Part shown: positions 52,621 to 61,690 of the stretch, piece by piece | Numbering within the stretch: the first letter of the stretch is position 1 | How the letters are laid out: each line of letters opens with the position of its first letter | DNA from: Pseudalkalibacillus sp051842935 | GTDB taxonomy: Bacteria > Bacillota > Bacilli > Bacillales > Fictibacillaceae | NCBI RefSeq assembly: GCF_051842935.1 | Contig: NZ_JBPXRR010000001.1 | Coordinates: 1,240,001-1,304,000 of the forward strand | Length of the DNA stretch: 64,000 bases | Direction of reading: 5' to 3' | Program-made: the position numbers and the translations under genes | The notes under the pieces: model-generated | Databases searched by the model: none | Told to the model about the DNA's origin: nothing | The model's input: only the letters and a program-made list of their open reading frames with translations

Positions 52621-52742
52621 GTGAATGGAGGGTTGTGTGCGTGGGCACTTCGCAGGAAAAATGATGATTATAAGCCAAATTCTGATATGATTATCCTAAT
52701 TTAGAATTTATAAGCCGAATCCGTTCCTCACCATCATAATAA

Positions 52743-52789
52743 AAGAGGCTGATTTCAAAAGGGAGAAACTCCTCTTGATTCAGCCTCTT
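52743..52789 (-). terminator. terminator of the yjfB-like gene
   Basis: A perfect 10-bp outer stem (52743-52752 with 52780-52789) encloses an inner GGGAG/CTCCT hairpin; it lies just after the stop of the small minus-strand gene and has T residues on that strand. Confidence 0.8.
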
Positions 52790-52801
52790 CGTTATAACGA
52801 C

Positions 52802-52987
52802 TTACACTTTCACATCCACTCGATGTCCGGATGTTGGGTGTTGAACCTGCTGTTGTGCTTCTTGAAAATCTTTCAGCATGACTGTGGATTGGGCAGCTTG
52901 TTTAGCAAGATTTCCATCCAACAAATTCATATTCAACGTATGGCGTAATTGTTGCAAATTGCTCGCCATGAATGATGAAAGTTCCAT
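52802..52987 (-). CDS. yjfB: YjfB-family putative motility protein
   Basis: The 61-residue protein has two amphipathic helical segments around LRHTLNMNLLDGNLAKQAAQ and a C-terminal HPTSGHRVDVKV, the pattern of the YjfB family (putative motility protein), common in flagellated Bacillus. AGGTG precedes the ATG. No other motility gene is adjacent. Confidence 0.82.
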   Translation of the reverse strand: MELSSFMASNLQQLRHTLNMNLLDGNLAKQAAQSTVMLKDFQEAQQQVQHPTSGHRVDVKV

Positions 52988-53043
52988 TCCGTTCTACACC
53001 TCCAATGCAAGACTTATCCATAATATCGGATGCGTCTTCCTGA

Positions 53044-54423
53044 TTATGAAGTGCCTTCAGGAACATCCTCTGTAAGCTTGTTAGCATATCTATTTTGTAG
53101 CCATCTAAGTCGGAGATAGAGTGTAATCGCACCGCTCGTCAGTCCCGAACTCAAACCGATCCAATATCCGAAAGCACCGAAATCAGTATAGTTTGCCAAA
53201 ACAAATCCAAGCGGTAGTCCCACGACCCAATAAGAAATCAATGCCATGATCAGTGTGATGTTGACGTCTTTATAACCTCTCAGTGCACCCTGAATCGGAG
53301 CCGCAATGGCATCTGAAAGTTGGAAGAAGATTGCATAGATCAAGAAATGCGCAATCAACTGTAAAACGGCCTGATCTTTCGTATACAAGCCTGCGATTTG
53401 TTCATTGAACAGAAGTAGCAGGACAGCAGACAAGAGTGCAAAACCAACAGCAATGATTATTCCCAAGACACTGTATTGCTTGGCGTCTTTCGGTCGATGA
53501 GCCCCAATTTCGAACCCTACTGCAATCGTCAAAGCCATCGATACACTAAGGGGCGCCATGTAAAGTAAGGAGGCAAAGTTGATCGCGGCTTGGTGGGCAG
53601 CAATGGTGACGGTATCAAATCGACTCATTAGAAGTGTAACTGCTGCAAATATGCTCACTTCAAAGAAAATAGATAAACCGATTGGAACTCCGATCTTCAA
53701 TATCTCTTTCCACTTCCCGAACGATACTCGATAAAAAGTTTTGAAGATGCCATAAATTGAAAATGGTCGTATCCGATGGACTACCAATAGGACAACGAAA
53801 AAAATGAACCAGTATGTGATAGCAGATGCATATCCAGCTCCGATTCCTCCGAGTTCAGGGAAGCCAAGTTTTCCGAAGATCAATAAGTAGTTGAACAATA
53901 CATTAACCGGTAAAGATAGGAGAGTGATGAACATAGTGGTTCTCGTCTCTCCCAATGCATCAATGAAACTTCTTAATGCGGTGTACACGAATAAAGGCAA
54001 AATTCCAAAGGCTAATCCGATTAAGTAATGCTTTGCGATATAAGTCACTTCATCGGTAAGATCCATACCATTTAAGATCAAATCCAGTACCAAAGAACCG
54101 AGAAGAACAACGACAACCGACAAGAAGATGGCAAGGTATACGCCTTGTAATACTGAAAATGATACTTGACCTTCCTTTTTCGCCCCGATCAATTGAGCCA
54201 CAATCGGTGTCAAAGCCATTAAAATACCTGTCAATCCAGTGAAAACCGGTACCCAAAGACTTGAACCGATTGCAACACCAGCAAGATCATTTGCTCCAGC
54301 ACGACCACTCATGACCGTATCAAAAAAGTTCATGGCCAACAAACCGACTTGAGTAATCAGTATGGGTAGGAGAATGACCATGAATTGACGTAATTTTCCT
54401 GATATCGTATCTGTCTTATACAT
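53044..54423 (-). CDS. MATE family efflux transporter
   Basis: The 459-residue protein has twelve transmembrane segments in two homologous halves and the MATE starting block LLPILITQVGLLAMNFFDTVMSG (about 19-41). It should use a Na+ or H+ gradient to expel cationic compounds. It is similar to the NorM/YojI group. AGAGG precedes ATG 54423. A short charged C-terminal tail ends the protein. Confidence 0.93.
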   Translation of the reverse strand: MYKTDTISGKLRQFMVILLPILITQVGLLAMNFFDTVMSGRAGANDLAGVAIGSSLWVPVFTGLTGILMALTPIVAQLIGAKKEGQVSFSVLQGVYLAIFLSVVVVLLGSLVLDLILNGMDLTDEVTYIAKHYLIGLAFGILPLFVYTALRSFIDALGETRTTMFITLLSLPVNVLFNYLLIFGKLGFPELGGIGAGYASAITYWFIFFVVLLVVHRIRPFSIYGIFKTFYRVSFGKWKEILKIGVPIGLSIFFEVSIFAAVTLLMSRFDTVTIAAHQAAINFASLLYMAPLSVSMALTIAVGFEIGAHRPKDAKQYSVLGIIIAVGFALLSAVLLLLFNEQIAGLYTKDQAVLQLIAHFLIYAIFFQLSDAIAAPIQGALRGYKDVNITLIMALISYWVVGLPLGFVLANYTDFGAFGYWIGLSSGLTSGAITLYLRLRWLQNRYANKLTEDVPEGTS

Positions 54424-54545
54424 AATAACGACCTCTGTTTCAAAAATTCATTACAACTATCCATTATACATATCCAAGCAATCTATTTCCTTTCTTTCTA
54501 CTTGAAATTTATAATGGATGACAAGTGGAAAGGTGGAATGTGAGA

Positions 54546-55556
54546 ATGAAAGCAAAACAAATCCGTTTAGGTAAGAGACCAGTTGGTATGCCAAATGAAG
54601 ACAATTTCAAATGGACTGAAGAGGACTTAAGAGCTCCAGATACCGGAGAAGTGGTGCTGAAGGCGCTATACATCTCTGTAGATCCATACATGAGAGGACG
54701 TATGAATGATCAGAAATCCTATGTAGAGCCTTATGGCTTGGATGAGGTCATCTCAGGAGGGGTGATTGCTCAAGTCCACCAATCGAACAGCACGGAATTG
54801 GAGGAAGGAGATTTCGTCATCGGCAATCTAGGGTGGGCGACCTATCAACTCGCACATGAAGATGCCCTACGTAAAATCGACCCTTCTCAAGCCCCTCTCA
54901 CAACTCATTTAGGTGTGATCGGAATGCCTGGTATTACAGCTTATTTCGGATTATTGGATATCGGAAAACCAGAGCCCGGCGAAACAGTCGTCATTTCTGG
55001 AGCAGCTGGTGCGGTCGGAACGGTCGTTGGACAGATTGCTAAAATCGCTGGCGCTCGTGTAGTAGGTATTGCAGGATCGGAAGAGAAACTTGCCTATCTT
55101 AAAGATGAGCTGAAGTTTGATGCAGTGGTGAATTATAAGTCTGATGATTTACAAGAATCGTTGAAACAAGCTTGCCCAGATGGAGTAGATGTCTATTTTG
55201 ATAATGTAGGTGGAGAAGTCTCAGATGCCGTACTCAGATTAATCAATAAAGGCGCACGAATTCCGGTTTGCGGACAGATTTCACTTTATAACTTGAAAAA
55301 ACCCGATTTAGGTATACGTGTTCAGCCAAACTTACTCGTAAATAGCGCTTTGATGAAAGGCTTCATTGTATCTGATTACGGCGCGCACTTCGAAGACGCA
55401 GTATCCGATTTAGCCAAATGGTTACAGGAAGGTAAATTACAATACAAAGAGACAGTAGTTGAAGGATTTGAAAGAATACCAGATGCGTTTATAGGACTAT
55501 TCAAGGGCGAGAATATCGGCAAATACATCGTAAGAGTTGCAGAACCTTCAAACTAG
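54546..55556 (+). CDS. yfmJ: NADP-dependent oxidoreductase, YfmJ-like
   Basis: The 336-residue protein belongs to the leukotriene-B4-dehydrogenase-like MDR group. Blocks: VDPYMRGRMND, VISGGVIAQVHQS and the nucleotide-binding VVISGAAGAVGTVVGQIAK (about 150-168), then VDVYFDNVGG. Zinc ligands are absent. Start ATG 54546 is preceded by AAAGGTGG. Family is clear; the in vivo substrate is not. Confidence 0.9.
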   Translation: MKAKQIRLGKRPVGMPNEDNFKWTEEDLRAPDTGEVVLKALYISVDPYMRGRMNDQKSYVEPYGLDEVISGGVIAQVHQSNSTELEEGDFVIGNLGWATYQLAHEDALRKIDPSQAPLTTHLGVIGMPGITAYFGLLDIGKPEPGETVVISGAAGAVGTVVGQIAKIAGARVVGIAGSEEKLAYLKDELKFDAVVNYKSDDLQESLKQACPDGVDVYFDNVGGEVSDAVLRLINKGARIPVCGQISLYNLKKPDLGIRVQPNLLVNSALMKGFIVSDYGAHFEDAVSDLAKWLQEGKLQYKETVVEGFERIPDAFIGLFKGENIGKYIVRVAEPSN

Positions 55557-55569
55557 AATACAAGAATAC

Positions 55570-55612
55570 TTGAGCTGATTCAATTTATATTGGGTCAGCT
55601 CAATATAATTTG
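55570..55612. terminator. probable terminator
   Basis: A perfect 9-bp outer stem (55570-55578 with 55595-55603) encloses CAAT/ATTG and is followed by an AT-rich stretch with few T in a row, so strength is uncertain. Confidence 0.55.
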
Positions 55613-55651
55613 ATAAACTAGATAAATAGTACATAAAAGGAGAATAGTTCA

Positions 55652-56272
55652 TTGGATATAAACACGATCAGTTATTTCATCTTAGCATCTGTATTATTGA
55701 CAATTACACCAGGACCAGATTTCATGTTCGTATTTGCGCAGAGCGTTTCGCATGGAAAGAAAGCAGGAATTGCCACAGGTCTTGGGTTATGTACAGGCCT
55801 CATCGGTCACACACTAGCTGCAGCAATCGGGATTTCAGCGATTCTCTATCAATCTAGCCTCGCTTTCAACTTGATAAAGTTCATCGGGGCCATCTACTTA
55901 TTGTATCTTGCTATCCAAGCCTTCAGAGAGAACGCCCAGCCTGAGCAACAAAAAGTGAAACAGTATACCTTATCAGCGTTGTATAGGAAAGGCATCTTCA
56001 TGAACATTTTGAACCCGAAAGTGTCCATTTTCTTTCTTGCATTCCTTCCTCAATTTGTATCTGTGAAAAGCGGTGCCGTACCATTGCAAATGACGATTTT
56101 AGGAGTATTATTCATTGTTCAGGCACTGATCATTTTCACTGTATTGTCTATTTCTGCAGGAACAGTGGGAGAGAAACTTTGGGGGAATCCAATAATCGTC
56201 AAATGGATCAACCGCATGAAAGGGTTGGTATTCGCATTCTTCTCTATCCGGCTGTTGTTTGAAGGGAAATAA
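55652..56272 (+). CDS. LysE/RhtB family amino-acid exporter
   Basis: The 206-residue protein has six transmembrane helices and the RhtB signature LTITPGPDFMFVFAQSVSHGKKAGIATGLG near residues 15-44. TTG 55652 is chosen since AAGGAG lies about nine bases upstream. It should export amino acids such as threonine, homoserine or leucine. Specificity is unknown. Confidence 0.9.
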   Translation: MDINTISYFILASVLLTITPGPDFMFVFAQSVSHGKKAGIATGLGLCTGLIGHTLAAAIGISAILYQSSLAFNLIKFIGAIYLLYLAIQAFRENAQPEQQKVKQYTLSALYRKGIFMNILNPKVSIFFLAFLPQFVSVKSGAVPLQMTILGVLFIVQALIIFTVLSISAGTVGEKLWGNPIIVKWINRMKGLVFAFFSIRLLFEGK

Positions 56273-56289
56273 CGATTGGAGAGAGTCTT

Positions 56290-57027
56290 ATGACAAAAAT
56301 ATTAGGTATTGGTTGGGATGTCGGTGGATGGATGGGATCCAAACAAGGGATTGCCGCTGCCACATTCAATCTTGACACACAAAAGTTCGAATGGATTGGC
56401 ACACCGAGGAACACCAATCTGAAAAAACATCAACACTGGACACCTCAATCCATATTAGAAGCATTGGACCCTAAAATAAGTATAGAAGAATTTGAGGAAG
56501 TTACAATTGGAATGGATGCTTCTCTAGGCTTTCCTATAGCCTACAGAAAGCTCGTGAATCAGGAAGATCATGAGCTAAAATTCCCATCCAAAGAAATACA
56601 AAACCCGTTTGCATACCGCGATACAGAGCGACATATTTTTGAGAAGTTTGGCAAAAAACCGCTTTCTGCTCCATTTGACAAACTCGGCAACAATACTACG
56701 TTGGCTTTATCTTATGCCTTGAAATGGAGCCGAGAGGAAGGCTTTAAAATGATTCCTCAGCAAGGGAACAAATCGAGTAAACACGTGATGATTGAAGTTT
56801 ATCCTGCGTTGGTGAAGTCTATGGAACAGTCCTTTATTAAGGAAGAGATTCTTAAACGGATCCCATCTGAAATCAATCCGAGATCAGATGCGTATGATGC
56901 AGCCATATGTTCAATCTTAGCTTTACTATTTAAAGGGAATGGGCAATTCATCGAGAATGTTACCTTACAAGACCCTTGCATACATAAAGAAACCGCAACA
57001 GAAGAAGGGTGGATTTATTACATTTAA
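56290..57027 (+). CDS. DUF429-like RNase H-fold protein
   Basis: The 245-residue protein begins KILGIGWDVGGWMGSKQG and has acidic residues TIGMDASLGFP and RSDAYDAAICS, the positions of the acidic cluster in DUF429-type predicted nucleases of the RNase H fold. GGAGAGAG precedes the ATG. Enzyme activity is not shown; it could act on nucleic acid. No neighbour hints at its role. Confidence 0.7.
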   Translation: MTKILGIGWDVGGWMGSKQGIAAATFNLDTQKFEWIGTPRNTNLKKHQHWTPQSILEALDPKISIEEFEEVTIGMDASLGFPIAYRKLVNQEDHELKFPSKEIQNPFAYRDTERHIFEKFGKKPLSAPFDKLGNNTTLALSYALKWSREEGFKMIPQQGNKSSKHVMIEVYPALVKSMEQSFIKEEILKRIPSEINPRSDAYDAAICSILALLFKGNGQFIENVTLQDPCIHKETATEEGWIYYI

Positions 57028-57047
57028 AATAGAGGAGTTTGTTTCGT

Positions 57048-58274
57048 ATGGGATTTAGGGAGATTTTTAAAGAAATTGTCTCAATCATGCATGAGGATTA
57101 TTCAGGATGTGAAGCGAAAAAGGGTTGGGATGATCCCGACTACTTCTTTAGAGAGCTTAAACTAGCCGATCAGAACGGTTCATTAGATAACCAAACCTTT
57201 TATGAGATCGTTACTGATTACTTGTCAGCTTTCAAGGATCAACATGTTAAATTTAAGATGATGGAAGGAACATCGAATTTAAATTACATAGGTTACCGAG
57301 TAGAATATTATGTTAACAAATTGTATGTTACCCATGTAGATTCGGAAAAAAGGCTGAGTCCTGGTATGAAAATCACCCAGATTGATCAACAGCCTCTTCA
57401 TACATACGATACAAATGAACAAAATTGGTCAAGCGTATTGGAAAGAGCAAAATGTATTTCCATTGAAGATCTGCAAGGAAATGTGCTTGAAATGGATATC
57501 CGCTTCTATGAAAATCCGAAGCATGATTCAAAGTATACATATATGGATATCCGCTCCGATGTCGGATTGTTATCGATCAATGACTTTATGGACAAGGAAC
57601 AAATGGTGACTTTGTTGAAAGAGAATCACAACAAGATCATTAAAAAAGAAAAATTGATCATCGATATTAGGAGTAACAGAGGGGGCATGGATGCGGTATA
57701 TGAACCTCTGTTGAAGTATATCTTCCCACCTGAATCCATCATCACATATGATTCAACTTATCATCTGATTACAAAACGGAACTACGATAACAGAATGGAC
57801 CTATTCAATGGATTTCTCGAACAATATGGGCAAGACGATGTTATTCTCTCATTCATCGATAATATGAAGAAATATAAGGAACAAGGTTTTGTCCAATTCG
57901 ATTTGGATACTAATGAAGAAGTGATTGATGGACTCACAGCACCTGAAACTGTGATGATCATAACCGATCGATATTGCGGCAGTTCGGGAGATCAATTTGC
58001 CTTGATTGCTTCACAATCTCCTAAAGTTAGGATGATAGGTAGACCTACAAAGGGGGTATTGGATTATAGCAATGTTGCCAAAGAATCTTTCCCTTCCAAG
58101 GGGTTCGAACTCTGGTATCCTACATCAATCAGTGATCGAGTCCAACAAGGAAAAGGGATTGACAATATTGGTGTACAGCCTGACCACCATATCCCTTGGA
58201 CCCCTGAACACCTTGATGAAGATGTCGATTTGCGTCATGCATTAGATTACAATAACCGACTTCAAAAGGCTTAA
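57048..58274 (+). CDS. S41 family peptidase-like protein
   Basis: The 408-residue protein has an N-terminal helical region, a PDZ-like part (about 80-115) and the S41 core with LIIDIRSNRGGMDAVYEPLL (about 205) and the Ser-containing TDRYCGSSGDQFALIA (about 305), then GRPTKGVLDYSN. It lacks a signal peptide, unlike secreted CtpA. ATG 57048 is favoured because AGAGGAG is 11 bases upstream; TTG 57039 is too close to it. It could be a cytosolic protease. Confidence 0.83.
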   Translation: MGFREIFKEIVSIMHEDYSGCEAKKGWDDPDYFFRELKLADQNGSLDNQTFYEIVTDYLSAFKDQHVKFKMMEGTSNLNYIGYRVEYYVNKLYVTHVDSEKRLSPGMKITQIDQQPLHTYDTNEQNWSSVLERAKCISIEDLQGNVLEMDIRFYENPKHDSKYTYMDIRSDVGLLSINDFMDKEQMVTLLKENHNKIIKKEKLIIDIRSNRGGMDAVYEPLLKYIFPPESIITYDSTYHLITKRNYDNRMDLFNGFLEQYGQDDVILSFIDNMKKYKEQGFVQFDLDTNEEVIDGLTAPETVMIITDRYCGSSGDQFALIASQSPKVRMIGRPTKGVLDYSNVAKESFPSKGFELWYPTSISDRVQQGKGIDNIGVQPDHHIPWTPEHLDEDVDLRHALDYNNRLQKA

Positions 58275-58376
58275 GATGTTGTTATTTTAGTATAGTTGAC
58301 TATAGTCCGCATTAATTTACACGTACATACCAGCCTTTTTGACGAAAATGATCAGCTATAAACAGGAGTGTACAGT

Positions 58377-59093
58377 ATGGAAAAGTCTATCTCATACGAG
58401 TCATATCAAAAGCTAGCCGATTATTATTTCCGCCATGTAGATACAAAACCATTTAATGCGTATTATGAACGACCAGGCACGTTATCCTTATTGCCAGATG
58501 TAGAAAATAAAACCGTACTCGATGCAGGATGTGGTGCAGGTTGGTATACGGAGTGGTTACTAGATCATGGTGCAAAAGTGACGTCTGTTGATTTCAGCGA
58601 AAACATGATCAACATGACAAAACAACGTGTTGGAAAAGTAGCAGAAGTGTTCACTGCTGATTTGAATCAACCGTTAAACATCCAATCTAACAAATATGAT
58701 GTCATCGTTTCGGCGCTTACGCTTCATTATTTAAAAGATTGGGAAGGAACCATGCAGGAATTCAATCGTATACTCAAAAACAAAGGGAGACTCATTTTTT
58801 CCGTACACCATCCATTCATGGATTTCACACTGTTCAATTGCGATAATTACTTTGCAACGGAATTATTGACAGATGAATGGGAAACGCCTGAGGGTTCAGT
58901 GGAAGTGCAATTCTATCGCCGCCCTTTGAATGAAATATTAAAGCCGTTATACTTGAATGGATTCGTCATCGAAAAAATCATTGAACCAATGCCGACAGAA
59001 GAGTTCAGAAAAGTTCTCCCTGAAAAATATGAGCGATTGACAAAACGTCCACAGTTCCTATTTGTGCGTGCACAAAAAATGACCGATCTATAA
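58377..59093 (+). CDS. class I SAM-dependent methyltransferase
   Basis: The 238-residue protein has motif I VLDAGCGAGWYTEWLL (about 46-61), acidic VTSVDFSENM (about 70) and VSALTLHYLKDW (about 112). The group is the small-molecule or quinone methyltransferase type (Methyltransf_11/25). ATG 58377 has AGGAG eight bases upstream. Substrate unknown. Confidence 0.88.
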   Translation: MEKSISYESYQKLADYYFRHVDTKPFNAYYERPGTLSLLPDVENKTVLDAGCGAGWYTEWLLDHGAKVTSVDFSENMINMTKQRVGKVAEVFTADLNQPLNIQSNKYDVIVSALTLHYLKDWEGTMQEFNRILKNKGRLIFSVHHPFMDFTLFNCDNYFATELLTDEWETPEGSVEVQFYRRPLNEILKPLYLNGFVIEKIIEPMPTEEFRKVLPEKYERLTKRPQFLFVRAQKMTDL

Positions 59094-59097
59094 AGAC

Positions 59098-59146
59098 GAC
59101 CCCCATCTTTTAAGCACTCAGCTTCAATAAGATGGGGGTTGTTTTG
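59098..59146. terminator. rho-independent terminator
   Basis: A CCCCCATCTT/AAGATGGGGG stem (about 59099-59109 with 59129-59139) with a 19-base loop is followed by T; it lies between the convergent methyltransferase and DeoR genes. Confidence 0.8.
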
Positions 59147-59152
59147 TGCATT

Positions 59153-59926
59153 TTATTTTGTGGATTTGTCAGCGACAATCAATTCCACATTGTTTTCCTC
59201 GAATATCTCCTCAAAGACAGCTCCAGGATGTTTGTCAGTAATGACCTTGTCGATTTGATGGCACTGAATACTTCTATAAAACGCTTCTGAACCAAAAGAT
59301 GAATGTCTGATGAGAACAATTACTTCGTCTCCTCGTTTAATCATAGCCTGATTCACCAAGGCTTCTTCCTCGCTGCTGTATGAAATCCCTTCTGCTGTCA
59401 TTCCTTCAGCTCCAATAAACACTTTATCAGTATGAAAATCATTTAGACTTTTGATCAATGTTGGACCGTACAAAAAACTTTTGTTTTTATTGTATCTTCC
59501 ACCAAGGAGATGAATGTGTACATGTTCACGCTCAGAGAGTATATGAAGCAAGGCGATGGCATTTGTAACGACCTTAATATGAGGTGTTGTTAATACATTC
59601 GTTAAAGACTCAACTGTTTTAGATCCATCCAACAGTAGAGAATCGCCTTCTTTTACAATGGATTTCGCATAGTTCGTGATCCTTTGTATCGAGAGCGCGG
59701 AATACCCGTTTGATTCACTGTTTTTACTAAGCTCAGGTAAAGATGATGTACGTAATTTCGCACCACCTCTCGTCCTGATTACGTCAGTATCCTTTTCCAG
59801 TTTTACAAGATCCCTTCTAGCTGTATCTCTAGATATCTCATACCTCTCCATCATTTCACTTACGGTTATACGTTTATGATCTTTTAAGTATTTTTTTATT
59901 TCAATTAAACGTTCATCTTGATACAT
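59153..59926 (-). CDS. DeoR-family transcriptional regulator
   Basis: The 257-residue protein has the N-terminal DeoR helix-turn-helix (about 16-50, with ITVSEMMERYEISRDTARRDLVKLE) and the C-terminal sugar-phosphate-binding DeoRC domain (GDSLLLDGSKTVESL, DKVFIGAEGM, DKHPG). It usually represses a sugar or nucleoside pathway. ATG 59926 is favoured with GAGGTCGATT upstream; the GTG at 59938 overlaps that site. No adjacent sugar operon is seen; it is divergent from a 26-aa peptide gene. Confidence 0.9.
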   Translation of the reverse strand: MYQDERLIEIKKYLKDHKRITVSEMMERYEISRDTARRDLVKLEKDTDVIRTRGGAKLRTSSLPELSKNSESNGYSALSIQRITNYAKSIVKEGDSLLLDGSKTVESLTNVLTTPHIKVVTNAIALLHILSEREHVHIHLLGGRYNKNKSFLYGPTLIKSLNDFHTDKVFIGAEGMTAEGISYSSEEEALVNQAMIKRGDEVIVLIRHSSFGSEAFYRSIQCHQIDKVITDKHPGAVFEEIFEENNVELIVADKSTK

Positions 59927-60010
59927 AATCGACCTCACTTGTTACGCATAGTAGTATTTAATTCCATTATAAGTGTTTTAAGTAAAGTAAGCAAAAAGTA
60001 TTTACGCAAA

Positions 60011-60057
60011 ATTACTTATAATTACTTATTGATTAGAATAGTGAAATGGCTTATGAT
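60011..60057 (+). promoter_or_regulatory. promoter with repeated motifs upstream of a small gene
   Basis: TTGATT (60029-60034), 17 bases, then TATGAT (60052-60057) match a sigma-A promoter. Directly upstream lie two copies of ATTACTTAT (60011-60019 and 60021-60029), and AAGTAA/AGTAAG half-sites at about 59980-59991 are in inverted orientation, so a DeoR operator is plausible. The rest of the 59927-60288 gap holds the small gene, its terminator and no other gene. Confidence 0.62.
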
Positions 60058-60091
60058 TGATTATATACCTTAAAGAAACGGAGAATAGGTT

Positions 60092-60172
60092 ATGATTGGT
60101 TTTATCCTTATCACTTTACTCGTATTCTTGGAACTGAGTCTTTTGCTGATGGTCCGGAACGAAACTTCATAG
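60092..60172 (+). CDS. 26-aa hydrophobic membrane peptide
   Basis: A 26-codon frame starts at ATG 60092 with GGAG eight bases upstream and ends at TAG 60172. It has one hydrophobic stretch of about 18 residues (positions 2-20, mainly Ile, Leu, Phe, Val) followed by Val-Arg-Asn-Glu-Thr-Ser, a likely transmembrane peptide. Promoter (60029-60057) and terminator (60204-60232) flank it. It could be a small regulatory peptide or toxin-like protein; no homologue is recognised. Confidence 0.6.
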   Translation: MIGFILITLLVFLELSLLLMVRNETS

Positions 60173-60203
60173 ACGATTCTCATCATGTGTAGAGACAAAG
60201 TGG

Positions 60204-60232
60204 GTACGGAAGGAAGGATTCCGTACTTTTTG
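60204..60232 (+). terminator. rho-independent terminator
   Basis: A perfect 8-bp stem (60204-60211 with 60219-60226) with a 7-base loop is followed by five T, and lies 32 bases after the stop of the 26-aa gene. Confidence 0.8.
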
Positions 60233-60288
60233 TATGTAATTATAAGGGTACTGACATTACAATAGACGTTCGAAGGAAGGGTAGAGAA

Positions 60289-61155
60289 ATGGAAGCTATA
60301 ACTTTTACTAGTGCAAGGAAGTACGCAGAGTATGCTCATCACGATTTGTATAAACAAGAAGCGTTAAACAATCTTCCTATCGGCATATTGAATCGCTGTG
60401 TAAAACAGGAACAAGAAGGGACGCAGACTGATCCACCTCCTTATTTTCTAACCATACAGAACGGTCATGAACCTGTGCTGTACTTGTTGATGACCCCACC
60501 ATACAAAATGGGGGTGTTTGGCGATCCGCTAAATCCAAAGATAAAAAGCGCAGTCGAATATGCCATCGACTATTTGTTGACCGAAGGGGTTCCTTTACCT
60601 GGTGTCATTGGAGAGAAATCGATTTCTAAGCTTTTCGCAACCATTTGGGCTGAAAAAACAGGAAAATCATATAAAATGGCAATGGATCAACGTATCTATA
60701 AACTGACGAAAGTGAAAGAAGATATCCAAAGGTCCGGGAAATTACGGCTCGCTACATTCAATGATTTAGATGTCATTAAAGAATGGGGATATCAGTTTTC
60801 ATTTGTTACCGAAAATCCTTTCACTAAAGAGCAGGCAGAGGAAAAAGCAAGGCAATTCATACAGGAACAAAGTGTTTATCTATGGCTGGTCAATGATGAA
60901 CCGGTATCTATGGCTCGGAAAGCACGCGGTACGAAAAATGGAGTCAGCGTTAATTTTGTTTACACTCCTCCTGAGCATCAACGGAAAGGTTACGCTACTG
61001 CCTGTGTAACTGAACTGAGCGATCGGTTGTTGAATGAGGGATATTCATTCTGTACGTTGTATACGGATCTATCCAATCCGACGTCCAACAGCATTTATCA
61101 GAAGATTGGTTACAACCCGATCGGAGATTCCGTCGTTTTTCAGTTTGACAGATAA
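60289..61155 (+). CDS. GNAT family N-acetyltransferase
   Basis: The 288-residue protein has an N-terminal domain of unknown fold (about 1-140) and a GNAT domain at the C-terminus, with FVYTPPEHQRKGYATACVTEL (about 225-245) and NPTSNSIYQKIGYNPIGD. The acetyl-CoA loop Q/RxxGxA is visible (QRKGYA). AAGGAAGGG lies upstream. Similar to two-domain GNAT acyltransferases of Bacillus. Substrate unknown. Confidence 0.87.
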   Translation: MEAITFTSARKYAEYAHHDLYKQEALNNLPIGILNRCVKQEQEGTQTDPPPYFLTIQNGHEPVLYLLMTPPYKMGVFGDPLNPKIKSAVEYAIDYLLTEGVPLPGVIGEKSISKLFATIWAEKTGKSYKMAMDQRIYKLTKVKEDIQRSGKLRLATFNDLDVIKEWGYQFSFVTENPFTKEQAEEKARQFIQEQSVYLWLVNDEPVSMARKARGTKNGVSVNFVYTPPEHQRKGYATACVTELSDRLLNEGYSFCTLYTDLSNPTSNSIYQKIGYNPIGDSVVFQFDR

Positions 61156-61169
61156 GGACGTGGTTTAGA

Positions 61170-61676
61170 GTGGAAAAGATCATGTATGAAGAGAAGCAAA
61201 AGATGACGTTATGGTGGGTTGTTCTTATTGTAGTCGCTTTAACCAGTTTGATGTGGTACGGCTTTATACAACAAATCATTTATGGACTACCTTTCGGAAC
61301 CAATCCTGCTTCTGATCCAGTCTTGATCGTGTTATGGGTTTTGTTCGGTATCGGATTTCCCATTTTCTTTCTTACCTTGAGACTGGAAATAAAGGTTACG
61401 GATCAGTCCATCCACGTTCAATTTAAACCATTGATGATCAAGAAACAAACCTTTCTTTTTTCAGAAATCAATTCTATCCAAGTTGAAACCTATCATCCGA
61501 TAAGGGAGTTTTGGGGTTATGGGATTCGGATTAGCCTAGATGGAGAAAAAGGATATAATGTAAAAGGGAACCATGGGATAAGAATCGAACTCAAGAATGG
61601 AAAAAACATGCTAATCGGTACCCAAAAACCGGATGAAGTTAAAGAGGTACTGGACAGTATTGTTTGGAAGGAATGA
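61170..61676 (+). CDS. hypothetical membrane protein (DUF6141-like)
   Basis: The 164-168 residue protein has two hydrophobic helices (about 15-35 and 50-68) and a C-terminal beta-rich, PH-like domain with GYGIRISLDGEKGYNVKGNHGIRIELKNG. It resembles small Bacillus bPH-2-type membrane proteins. The start is uncertain: GTG 61170 (AAGGA about 11 bases upstream) or ATG 61182. Function unknown; immediately follows the acetyltransferase gene. Confidence 0.75.
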   Translation: MEKIMYEEKQKMTLWWVVLIVVALTSLMWYGFIQQIIYGLPFGTNPASDPVLIVLWVLFGIGFPIFFLTLRLEIKVTDQSIHVQFKPLMIKKQTFLFSEINSIQVETYHPIREFWGYGIRISLDGEKGYNVKGNHGIRIELKNGKNMLIGTQKPDEVKEVLDSIVWKE

Positions 61677-61690
61677 TGTTAAAAATCGCA

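Noticed and set aside
52620..52742. Repeats with TTTATAAGCC
   Set aside because: Two imperfect copies only, in AT-rich intergenic DNA; not enough for a repeat call.
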